Assembly (NCBI RefSeq): GCF_910592395.1
Contig: NC_088317.1
Span: forward strand, 11,596,001-11,660,000
Reading direction: 5' to 3'
Source: Lineus longissimus
Taxonomy: Eukaryota; Nemertea; Pilidiophora; Heteronemertea; Lineidae
DNA length: 64,000 nucleotides
Part shown: one piece after another, positions 8,616-19,100 of the stretch
Layout of the letters: the number at the start of each line of letters is the position of its first letter
Position numbering within the stretch: the first letter of the stretch is position 1
Program-made: the position numbers and the translations under genes
The notes under the pieces: generated by a model
Told to the model about the DNA's origin: nothing
What the model saw: the letters and a program-made list of their open reading frames with translations, nothing else
Database searches by the model: none

Positions 8616-9326
8616 ACAAATTGTTGTTCCCACTTATTGCAGTGGTACATGTAGTGTGATGTGATGCCATTACCCCTCCCCGGTTTAGAAAAATCTCCCC
8701 ACTTTGTTTCCGGTATTGAGAATCAGAAGAAAAAAATCATTTCTGAATACATCAACACAAAAATTGAAATTCAACATTTTATTTTAAGTTAAAAAATATC
8801 AACCATAAGTAAAACAATCAACATATCACATTCTGTAGCCATTTGGATGCATAATATTAATTTGAAACTGTAAAGAGGCAATTTATACATTTTTATAACA
8901 CCATCTTTATATCTACTCATTTAAAAAAATTTAAAAACATATTAACATTAGATTACATCTGACTCATCATTAATCATTTTTACAAATTTAAAGGTGCACG
9001 GTACTACACAACATTCATTTTCATTTTAAATTATCAGAACTAACCATAATTTATCATCGCTTTATCATTCAATAGTTGCCTCAAACATGTATAAAACTTT
9101 GATGAGACACCTTGCACAGGCATACTGCAGGGTACTGCAGGTAAGATCGGAACTTTTTCTGTGAGCTACAATCTCAATGTGAACTGGAAAGTGGGAATCC
9201 AGGTTGGGCAAATCTGCGCCCAAAATATCATACAAAAGGGCATCTTAGTTCCACCCTCGAGTATCTCAACAGATCCTCAACTTTGGGTTCAATTATTCCT
9301 CAATCGTACAAGTTCTCAAATTCTGA
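8616..9326. other. Intergenic region between convergent genes
   Basis: 3' untranslated and intergenic sequence after the unrecognised gene (AT-rich, no clear gene) and before the stop of the bromodomain/RAG1-like gene. Only the first part (to 8931) is duplicated at 5205-5520. I see no RNA gene or repeat with clear ends here. Confidence 0.4.
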
Positions 9327-12300
9327 TTATGTAATACCAAAAAACTGTTTCAAATCACCATGTACTGACTTGGCTGAACATGAATCATTGATTAATGAAA
9401 CAACTCTATGGTTACAATAGAAACACATGGATGATTCACATTTAACACCACACTCACAATGACCCTCCTTGTTTACAACTTTCACATTATTCTTTATATA
9501 ATCCCTGCTTCGAAACATTGATTTTGCAACATATTCAGGACTCATCTTTTTAAGGCAGACCAAATGAGTATACTCATGCCTAAAAACAGCTTCCCACTTG
9601 TGTTGAGGGGTAGAAAACTTTGCATAGTTCGACAACTGTTTGTGCTTGGCTTCCCTGCCTTGCATGGTATTCAAACCTAAACCAACACCAAAAGTATCGA
9701 ACATGATCTGTGAATGATATGGAATAATATAACCAACATGCCAAGTGGTCAAAGATACATTAGTCAGAAACAAGGCATATGCTGCTAGATAAGTCTCACA
9801 TAGTCTTTTCAATTGATTCATATCAAACTGGCTGGTCTTGAACTTGCTAAACAATGCTATACAGTCTCTTCCTGCAGTACAAATGAAATGCAGTAAACAT
9901 GACTTGAAAAGGCATTGATTGTTCATGGACTCACAACCACCAACTGGCTCAAGGGATTTGATAAGATGTCCAAACTCTTGGCAGAATTTCCAGGAGTCTT
10001 CGCCAGTAAATCTAACATCACATGACAAAGAATTCCCCTGTTTTACTCTGTATATACGTTTGAAAAAATGGTTTGCATTGAATAGTTTGCCGGCTTTAAG
10101 AACATCTCTGATAGCAATCAAATATTTCCCAAATGGAGAACAAGAAAAAACAGGACTTGCCATTAAACAAGAGGCTTTGAAAATAACCTGGTCAGAGCGT
10201 GAAATAGCTTCTTTAAGTATCAAATTGTTCATTTGCTGACACATGTTGTTTCTAGTATGCAAGGGATCAATCTTAGCCTTGTCTATATAATCGCCAATGA
10301 TAGGGGCGAATTCTTGTCGTGACCCTAAGGATGCAATTTCTTTCAAAATTTTGCTGCGATCAGTTGTTTTCGTTTTAAGTGTGTTGATTCTCTCAGCATT
10401 ACTTAATCGATCTGAATATTTCCATAGCGGAATTGTATCATCAACAACCTGATTAAGGTTACCAAGGTGATCTTTATGAATTTTAGCGAACGTGGATGGG
10501 TAGGTAGCCGCATTATTAAGTTCCCCTGCTATAGTCTCCAACCATTTGTTATCTGAGGGAACAAGCTCAAGAGAAAATCTAACTATACATTCATTTACAA
10601 CATAAGATTTAGTTTCAATTTCCCTCATTTCTTCAAACAATTTTTTTACATATTCCATCACACACGGGTGGCTTTCATCAACATCTGCCCCAAAAACAAG
10701 GTAATTGTGGTCACAACTAGCAACTTTTTCTTGAACATTCAAAAATGAAACATGCAAAGAAGTAGTAGTTTTGAATTTCCCATATGGAGCACCATCAGCA
10801 CCTAAAGCTATAACAAAATGACCTGGCTCCTTTCCAAACCAATTCAACCCACAACCTCTTTTTGTCAAATGCTCATCAATACCGAGATACATTTCAGCAA
10901 GCTCTAGCAGAAAGCATTCAAATTTCCTATGGAAGCCTGAAACACCGTCAAGAGGAATAATATTCTCAGACCTATGCAACTCATTGATCCTATCAATTAG
11001 ATCAGAATATGGTAAGAGGTTTTTACACTCGGACCGTATGGCACAATATTTCCTTTTACTTACAAGGCCATCCTTGTACATTACTTTTATGGATGAAGCC
11101 ATTTTTTCAGTTTCACTTTCAATTGGTGGCTTAGTTACAGGTAAAATTTTCTTACAGACTTTGCTTCTTTTTATTCGATCTGACAATTCATTTGGTTCAC
11201 AAATGGTGGTCAAACTGTGCCATAGTCCATCTTTTACTGGTCTGTCATTCTTGCCATTCCCATGAATGTCTCGTAAAGCTGCCATTGTCTGTTCATGTCT
11301 TGACTTCTTAGTCCGATATGATAGATGCACTTTATCAGAGTTCAGAAAGTCACTTGTTGTGTGTTTGGTTGGTTTAGTTCTTACTGGGGTCTCCTTGGGC
11401 GTCTGAAAAAGAGCAATAAGTATAATTTCATTGTGGAGTAAATGCTCTAACAAGTGATTCAATGAAATTTAAGTTATAAACAGAGGAATCCGTGAAAAAG
11501 TATGTACAATTGTGTCTGGGGCAGAGGCCTCACCTATTCATCAAGTAAGTGGTCAAAACCCTGAGCCTGACGTTTTCTTTCTTAGTTTATATTGCCAAGT
11601 TTCGCTCCAACATGTAAAGTAAGACAATGTGCAGATCAGGGATCTAGCATGCTGATATTATTGGTGGCTTTTTGCCATAAGCCTAATTGTTATGACTGGA
11701 TTCGACTGTACTCCAGGTATCTAGTGTGTCAAACTAAACTAGTAACAGTCACTACCGGTACTTACTTTTTTAACTTGAACACGTTGACATTTCTTCTCCA
11801 CTTCCTCTTCTCCTTCTTAAAGACGCTCCATAAATGAAATCTGTGGATGAAGAAAGACAACGTCAGGTTTTCAATCAAGAGGGTGACTTAGAAAGATTTG
11901 CAATGTAATGGTGCTTCATTGACTAGCTTTTGAAACATCAATCATTGTCACCATTTAATATGTTGAGAACAAAGAGAATCAACAATTAGATGGCCAAATA
12001 TTGTGTCACTTACATCGGCATTGAGATCTCTCAAAGTGTTTTCCTTGTCGTTGATGAACTGATCCAGGGGGTCAACTTGCTTAGAGATCACCTTCATTGC
12101 AGATGAATGAGCAAGGTTCGCTCTGCCTTCCTTCCGTGCTCTCTGTACATCCCCGACTGGAAATTTTCTTTTGCGTGTGAGTGGAGTTCCAACCTGCATT
12201 GAAATAATATCAACAAATATAAACATGAAACTATTTATGTAAATCCCTTAGTAGATTCAGTAATCATGACTATGAAAATTGCTTTTTGTGAAATACACAA

Positions 12301-13635
12301 AGCAGTTCAATATAATTTTGAAATATTCTGAAAATAAATCTCTAAGTGTACTATTACATGTACCTTATGGAAACGACTAAATGTTCTCTGCATTCTACAA
12401 GAGGGAATATCGAACACCTGTCTGCAATCCGAGGCTATAGGGTCATCTGCAGGGTTGTAGGAGTAGCAGTTCTGCTCGACAAGCAACATGTTTCTATCGA
12501 ACTCCTCCATAGACGAATATTGGTTACTCTGGAAGAAAATCATATTTTTACAGTTCATCACAGGTGCAGTGGGTATGCACAGTAGAATTTATGAGTATTG
12601 TGTTATCCCAGTCTGAAGCTTGCAGCTCCATTAGAGAATTTGCCATTATTATGTTTGACACAGGTAAAGGAACATACCTCAAATCTATAATGAAGCACAG
12701 ACACATCCTCAAGTAATAATGCCTACCTCCAGTTTGCTTTTAATGGTGCTAAAGTCCATTGGCTGTGTTACAATATCAAGATAGCCAGGATTTACGTCAA
12801 TATCAACTGCAAATGAAAAAGAATTGTAGGCACAGCACAATATCTAAACGACGGTTTGAATCAGAAAACAGAGACAACTGTTGAATGATATATCATACAA
12901 TGTACATGTAGCACAATAATTGTACTTCTTGTTCTTCTCATTTGCTAGGCAGTAACTCTCGATCTGTTGACAAACTCAGCGGTAATTGTATTATTAAGCG
13001 GCATTTTCCTTAGATAACGCAACGAAGAGAGTAATGAGGTGTCATACAATACAGACACTTTTCTTTCTTCACAATACTCTCTTTGAGAATCCCAGCGAAG
13101 CTGGAACAGCTATAGCTCTCCTTAATGGTCATGATAACATACCTGGCTGCAAAAACCATGAGCATGCTCTCAACTGTCCTCTTCTCCGATTCTTTCCATT
13201 GAAGTTGGAAACAGCTTTAAGGAGCCAAAGCAAAGCCGGAATCCAATTGGGGCATGGAGCTGATTCTGAAGTGAAGAATATAGAATATACTTTACATGGT
13301 GCATGGCCTCCTCCTGAAAGTACAGCTTGACAAAACAGTCCTTAATATGACTTTTCTTATTCTCCTCAAATCTCACCTCCTGGAACTGGCATGGACCCAT
13401 TGCCACCAGAGGCCATTGGCACATCAACATCACCTGAAAAAAGAGAAAGCAAGAAAGAGAAAACATCAATTTTGAAAGAGTATTTTGATCAAACCAATCA
13501 TCAGATCATATGATTGTTTCATTTTTATCATGATAAAGGAATGGGATTGCAATTGCATCCTAATTTTCTCGTTAAATCTCACCTCCTACACCTAGAACTT
13601 GAATCTCAGAATTATCTCTGCCTTCCCCACTGCAC
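9327..13635 (-). CDS. Bromodomain joined to RAG1/Transib-like core (5' exons not found)
   Basis: Minus-strand exons are 13583-13635, 13377-13433, 13143-13265, 12727-12806, 12364-12528, 12014-12193 and 9327-11402. Every junction is GT-AG and all phases chain (1, 1, 1, 0, 0, 0). Exons 3-5 give a bromodomain: a Z-helix region, SWFLQP in the WPF-shelf position, PGYLDIVTQPMDFSTIKSKLE split by context into BET-like blocks, then NCYSYNP with the acetyl-lysine-binding Asn. The last exon (691 codons plus stop) shows blocks resembling the RAG1/Transib core: GADGAPYG (candidate Asp 203), GADVDESHP (Asp 240), DPLHTRNN (379-386), MQGREAKH (candidate catalytic Glu 584) and a C-terminal Cys/His cluster HCECGVKC...CFYC. 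This suggests a chromatin-reading transposase or a domesticated derivative. The Asp-Asp spacing is short for the family, so the RAG1 link is tentative; the bromodomain is firm. The first 60 bp of the long ORF (11403-11462) are intron. Confidence 0.5.
11403..12013 (-). other. Intron before the last exon of the bromodomain/RAG1-like gene
   Basis: Donor GTAAGT at 12013 (minus) and acceptor TTTTTCAG at 11403. It contains no recognisable repeat or coding segment; the plus-strand ORF at 11592-11837 has no similarity that I can see. Confidence 0.45.
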
Positions 13636-14043
13636 CTGAAAATTGAAATGAAAATAGTTGAAACTATAGTTGTGGTATGAGTAGGCCTAAGCAAGTTGTA
13701 TCATCACGCTGGTCGGTGTGAACAAGGCTTTTTGTCATACAAAGTTCAAAGTTCATTATATATCTGCTCAACGATGAATATTCTTGAACTTCTTCCTGTT
13801 GAATAGGCCTACGTAGATTATAGATTCCCCTGTACAATCTGACAACCACTGTATTCTGAGCCTATTCACAAAGTATACTGAGCAACAGCTCAAACTTTAT
13901 TGTGATCAAGAAACCTTAGCCTGGGACATAGGGCATGTATTGTAAGGCCTACATTCCTATTGTACACCATCCTGTTCATTGATTAGCGAATCCCTGCGGG
14001 GCCTACTACCAACTGCTCCCTTTATAATTTGAGGTATACGTTG
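13636..14043. other. Gap between bromodomain-gene exons and LTR gag element
   Basis: About 400 bp upstream of the first exon I can place (it needs two bases from an earlier exon). No convincing further exon is visible here. The missing 5' exons may lie beyond the LTR element that follows. Confidence 0.35.
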
Positions 14044-14152
14044 TCAGTGCACATATAACTTCAGAAGCCCGTGGGTGCACACCGCCCTCTGGACCTGTGT
14101 GCACCCCCCCTGAAACCTGGTTGGACATCCCCCTGCCAAACTGAAGCTGGAG

Positions 14153-14599
14153 CTACTGACGGTTGTTGGAGGTCTGTCCGCCCCGGGACGACCTCGCCTT
14201 TGAGGTTTCCTGGTCCTTCTTGGGGCAAAATTTAGACATATGCCCCGTCCCTTCGCAAGTATAACACTTGATGCTTTTGCACCGACTAGCCCGGTGTCCG
14301 ACCTGCCTACAATTCCAGCAGACCCCTGGCTCACGTCCACCTTCAGAATCACCAGACTTTTCTAACTTGCTAATTCGGGTGTCCATTTTCTGTAGAAGAT
14401 CCAGGACCTGACTCATTTCAGACGACCCAGCAGTAGCCGAGGCAGCCCCGGTGGTTGCACTGGCTACCTTAGGCCTGACTGTGCCACTTGATGTCTTGAT
14501 ATTCTCCTGGTGTCGCGCTCCCTGTTTCAAAAGAAGTTGAGCCGATTCAAGCTGGCGAATCTTCCTGATGGCCTCCTCAAGGGTTGTCGGCGAGCTCAT
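14153..14599 (-). CDS. Nucleocapsid ORF with two CCHC zinc knuckles
   Basis: 148 residues from ATG 14599. The N-terminal half is a predicted helix with a leucine-rich stretch. Residues about 109-135 carry two knuckles, CWNCRQVGHRASRC and CYTCEGTGHMSKFC, which bind RNA in Gag proteins. The ATG overlaps the stop of the capsid ORF as ATGA (14599-14596), one base back in frame. Expression is therefore by stop-start reinitiation or a -1 shift, or the frame was lost by decay. The C-terminus is a short basic tail, and no protease follows. Confidence 0.7.
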   Translation of the reverse strand: MSSPTTLEEAIRKIRQLESAQLLLKQGARHQENIKTSSGTVRPKVASATTGAASATAGSSEMSQVLDLLQKMDTRISKLEKSGDSEGGREPGVCWNCRQVGHRASRCKSIKCYTCEGTGHMSKFCPKKDQETSKARSSRGGQTSNNRQ

Positions 14600-15540
14600 A
14601 AGTAGCTGTTGTTCACTTGTTCCGCTGCTTTCACTCCCAAAAGGAATTGATCAAGGGCCATTTCCCGTTGCAATTTCCAACCACTATCTGGGTAGGCATT
14701 CAGGGCTAGTTCCAAAAGGGCATCTGAGAAAGTTTCATAGGTCTCTGAACCACCCTGGGTACGAGCTCGAAGCTGCAACTTATAGTCCTCTCTTGTGGTG
14801 TTGTGGAAACGGCGCTCAAGGACAGCGCAAAAGTCTTCAAAAGGCAATGTGGGTGATAGATGCAGATTTGCCACCGCAACATAGGCCTGGTGATCTAGCC
14901 TTGAAAGTAGTTGCTGCCTCCGGTCCTCAACTTTGATTTTAGTCAGATCAGCGAAGGTCTTGAACCTCTCCAACCAAATCCGGAAATTTTGATTTACCAT
15001 GAAATTCTTGGGGGCCTGTGCTTTGGCTGCTGGTTGAGATCGCGACACAGGGGTCCCCTGCTTCAACGTATCAACTAAGTATGTGAAAGAATCCAAGAAG
15101 GACGACATAAGTCCCGCGCCCCCCACACTTTGATTCAACATTGGTACAGGTGGGGTCAACTGGGGTCGCGGGGTGCTGCTCGCCACTGGTCCGTGTGGGG
15201 TCAATTGAGGTCAAGGGGTGCCGCTTGCAACAGTGGTTGGCATCCCTGGTGGTGCACTTTGCACTTGCCCAGTCCTGCTGGTCATAGGGTTCACTTGAGG
15301 TCTCGGTCCAGGATTTACGGCCATTGTAGCCGTACCAGGTGTTACCGGTGAAAGATTCAAAGTTCGGGCACCCCCACCCCGATTCTGACATGCAGGCTGG
15401 CGTCTGTATGGGTTGTGACGTAGGGGTCCATGGGGCACGGTTGGTTGATTCAATGGAGGGCGTAGTGGTGTCGCCACTGGTGGGTTTCGTTGGGCCGGCC
15501 TGGGGGTCTCCTCATCTTCAATCTGTTTGTGGCTGGCCAT
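14596..15540 (-). pseudogene. Gag (capsid region) of truncated LTR element
   Basis: It starts ATG 15540 (MASHKQIEDEE). A proline/arginine-rich N-terminus is followed by a TGA at about 15208-15210 inside a repeated TPRPQLTP-like motif. The intact repeat has Arg at this place, so CGA to TGA decay is likely. After the stop the same frame runs to 14596 with a typical capsid helix domain: FRIWLERFKTFADLTK, then LPFEDFCAVLERRFH, as in Ty3/Gypsy Gag. The partner knuckle ORF overlaps its stop. Confidence 0.65.
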
Positions 15541-16303
15541 TGTTCCCAAGACTCCAATATTCAACACCAATTATATTCAGTATACCACAGGCTCCAGTAT
15601 ATCCTTGTATAGTACTTGGCTTTTGGTCAATTTATTTCTTTTCAAAGCCACTGACACAATTACAGTACCCACACACCTGTCACAGTAATTAGCAATCTTC
15701 TGTATAGGTAATCTCATCAGTATTTCCTGCACAAATTGCACACTAGGTTCACTTTATTTCCCAACCAGTCAAATCTCTTAATGACATAAAAATTAATTTA
15801 CACTTTATTTCATCAACAACTGAGCACAGAAAATTTGTCTACAGAGCGCGGACAAGAGTTCATGCAAAATAGAGCATTAGCATGACCCTACTCATTATTC
15901 ATCACAATACACATGATACACTGAATGGAGAAATGTACTACCGATCATGATACCAGGGATCAAGCATATATAGAGCATTAGCACAATCCCTCTCCAACAC
16001 ACAAAAATGAGTGCATCAGTGTAGTGCATTGCGCGAGACCATTAAGGAAGTTGAAAATCGCAGGCCTAACAGGTGTGTCGTTATAAATCCGGGCACAACA
16101 CCTTCCAAATACTTCAGCAATTACAATTCAGGCCTTTACAGGTAACAAATCCGGCGTAAAAGTGCCGAATTCCAACGTGACAGGGACACGAACCTCGTGG
16201 CTAGATTTTGCGTTGCTCGAGACTATACACAATTTAGTGGGTAGCGTGATTTCTTCTAACAAACTAGCAATTTTCGGGGCATTAGGCATCGAACATCCGA
16301 AAA

Positions 16304-16315
16304 CGCTGCCACCAA
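16304..16315 (-). promoter_or_regulatory. Candidate primer-binding site of truncated LTR element
   Basis: TTGGTGGCAGCG follows directly after the LTR terminus (..TACA) on minus. Its TGG start fits pairing with a tRNA 3' CCA end. I cannot assign the tRNA. Confidence 0.5.
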
Positions 16316-16316
16316 T

Positions 16317-17038
16317 GTAAAGTTATTGTCTTCCATGCTTCATTAAATACGACACTGAAGGCCTACCTCCATTATACTCTCTTTATTCACAATAATTCTG
16401 TCACATAACTTGCCGGCTCGCCACAGCACTTGCTGGCTTGTCTCACTACTCCGCTTCCGGAGATCACACGGTGTTCCGCTGGACCATCGCTAGTGGCGTT
16501 GCCTGGCCGAAACTCTGCGCACTGAAACTGGTCCAGCAGATCACCACATTATTATCCAGAAACGCCAGCGTCACGCCGACGGAACTCCGCCCGCCATGTT
16601 GTTTGTTGTTGATTGTGTCCTTTAAGTTAGCCGTTTTCCACGTGGTGCGTTTCGAATATGACTTGACTTGATTTGACTTCATGTTTTAGAGTTGGGGCCT
16701 TTCTAGGCCATACCCTCTCGAAGATACATTTATTATTGCTGTTCGCGCAAGACGTGGGTGGGGTTCATTGGTGGCTCTTTAAAAAGTTATGTACAATTAT
16801 TTATAGTATTCAGTTCCTAGAACTCGTGTTGCATAGGGCCTTTCCTCCCTCGAAGTGTTTATCGTGTTGATCCGATGTATTCAATATTGTATCATCCTGT
16901 AGTAGCATCCTATTTCTCACTGTCAGCTATATAGTATTGATAAAAGTTTGTTTGTTTTTGTTTGTTTTTTTTTTCCCGTTGTTTTTTAAAAGGAAACATA
17001 TTTACAGACGACAGTCAATTCTTTATAGAGATATCACC
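16317..17038. other. LTR remainder and LINE 3' tail region
   Basis: The left part is presumably LTR sequence of the element at 14044-16316 (AATAAAGAG on minus near 16387; outer limit unresolved). Near 16948-16978 there is a TTTGTTTTTG-rich run, which on minus reads as an AAACA-type tail at the 3' end of the LINE that follows. No gene is seen. Confidence 0.4.
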
Positions 17039-19100
17039 CTAAAATGTATATAACATCGGGTGGTTGGCCCAGTGACAATCCAGTTTACTCTTGAAGATGT
17101 TCACATTCGGTGCACTAACCACGGATTCAGGTAGACTATTCCAGGCATTCACGGCCCTGGCCGAAAGATAGTTCTGCCTGATTGTTGTTCTACATATAGT
17201 TTTGTTTAGCTTAAGTGAATGCCCCCTCGTGCGGTGGTTTACGTTGATCTGAAGGATTTCCTTATATACATAGGTTAGACCATTCACTTGCTTGTACACT
17301 TCCCAGCATGTCCCCCCTGAGCCTACGAAAGGCCAGGGATGGTAGTTTCAGATGTATTAAACGATCGCGATAGGGCAGCGGTCTGATTGCAGTACTGCAT
17401 AAGAACTTTGTGGCTCTTCTTTGAACCTTTTCCAAAGTCTCAACGTCCTTTCGGAGAACTGGTGCCCATGCTGCATTAGCATATTCGAGTATGGGCATCA
17501 CCATGGCTTTGTATAGCATCGTTCCCAGATAGTTGCTCCGTTCAGTTAATCCTCTTTTCAATGCAAAGAGTGCCCTATTGGCCTTGGCTGCTACCTCAGA
17601 AATATGCTTTGATGGTTTCATGTCATTACTAATTATCACTCCGAGATCTTTCTCCTTGTCTGACTGCTTGAGCACTCTTCCATTTAAAACATACTCAAAA
17701 TGCGGGGAGTTTCTGCACATTCTGATAACTGTGCATTTGTCTGGGTTAAATGCTAGCCCCCAACGTTTGGTCCATTCATTCAGGCGGCAGATGTCCATTT
17801 GTAGAGCTTCGCAATCATTACGATTTCTGATGACTCGAAATAGGGTACCATCATCTGCGAACATAAAGAACTCACTTGCTACGGTTTCCGGGAGGTCATT
17901 AATGAATAGCACAAACAAGCACAGCCCCAGCACACTGCCTTGCGGAACCCCGCTGGGGACATAGGCTTCCAAGGACAGATCGTTTCCGACCTTTACCCTC
18001 TGCGTTGTACCGGATAGATAGTCTCTTGTCCAATTTATGAGGTTATCGTCTATACCATAAGATTTCATTTTTACTACAAGACGCTCGTGCGGTACAGTGT
18101 CGAACGCTTTACGTAGGTCTAGGTATATAACATCAACATTGCCCCCTTCGTCAAGCACTCGTGACCAAACTTCTGTACATTGCAATAACTTGCCAGCACA
18201 GCTCCTTTTAGGGAGAAAGCCAAACTGTTCGTCGCTTATTGCGCCAGTGGTTAATAAATGGTCCATCATATGGTCACGTATGTTTCCCTCAAGTATCTTG
18301 CAGCAAATGCTGGTCAAGCTGATTGGCCTGTAATTCTCAGCTGATGATTGATCTCCCTTCTTGAACACTGGTACCACACTAGCTTGTTTCCAGTCTTTCG
18401 GCACTTTCCCTTCACTGATAGATTTGTTAAAGATCGAAGCTAGGGGGATTGAGAGTTCATCAGCCAGTTCCTTGAGTAAGTGTGGGTGTATATCGTCTGG
18501 CCCAGGTCCCTTGCTCGCGTCCAAATTCTCGAGTCGCTTACGTACATTATCGGCGGAGATATGCAGTGGGGCCATTTGGCCAAGGGGTTGGTTATCAAGA
18601 TGAGGCATATTCGTTGTGTCTTCGATCTGGAAGACACTGCTGAAGAAGGTGTTCAGTAGAGTGGCCTTCTCAGAGTTCGTGGTAGCTGATTTTCCATGTA
18701 GATCCAGGTTGGGTATCTCAGCTCTTGGATTGTTCTTGGATTTCAGGTATTTCCACAATTTGCAGGGATTACGTTTGTGTGCCTTGGCCATAGACCGTTC
18801 ATAATCCCTGGTAGCTCTACGTATGTCTTTTCTGGCCATACGACATTTCTGTCTATAGTCATCGTAGACCTTTCCTTCCTTAGTGTTCATATACCTCTTC
18901 CATGCTTTATGCTTCATTTTTACTTTTGTCTTTGCCTTGTCAGACATCCACAGTGGTTTTCTGCGTCTATTAGCCGGTTTGGCACTGAGAAGTACGTAGT
19001 GGTCTCTTAGCTCGATTATTTTATTTTTCAGCGATGACCATGACTCCTCTACGTTCAGTGTGCGTAATCCATCATTCACATCGTGCAGTTTGTTCTTCAT
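17039..19100 (-). pseudogene. CR1/L2-like LINE reverse transcriptase, 5' truncated
   Basis: The 612-codon ORF (19100-17262) carries a pre-RT basic region, then RT blocks NYRPISLTSICCKILE, EQFGFLPKRSC, YLDLRKAFDTVPHE, PSGVPQGSVLG and the active site FMFADDGTLF, and a C-terminal region with LEKVQRRATKFL. The endonuclease domain is missing, so the copy is 5' truncated. At about 17299 a one-base shift moves the frame, and the C-terminal part (VYKQVNGLTYVYKEIL, AVNAWNSLPESVV) continues to TAG at 17039-17041. The A-rich tail lies beyond. It is inactive as it stands. The clade (CR1, L2 or Rex1-like) is judged from motif style only. Confidence 0.8.

Larger units (their letters stand above)
14044..16316 (-). 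mobile_element. Truncated LTR retrotransposon, gag only, minus orientation
   Basis: Reading on minus, an LTR-like end with AATAAAGAG near 16379-16387 finishes in TACA at 16316. A primer-binding-like TTGGTGGCAGCG (16304-16315) and a leader follow, then gag (15540-14596), then a zinc-knuckle ORF (14599-14153). The pol region is absent: nothing retroviral continues left of 14044. The outer LTR border to the right is not resolved. It lies in the direction where the bromodomain gene's first exons should be. Confidence 0.6.

Noticed and set aside
11403-11462. First 20 codons of the 711-codon ORF as true N-terminus
   Set aside because: A TTTTTCAG acceptor lies directly before codon 21 and joins in phase with upstream exons, so these codons are intronic.
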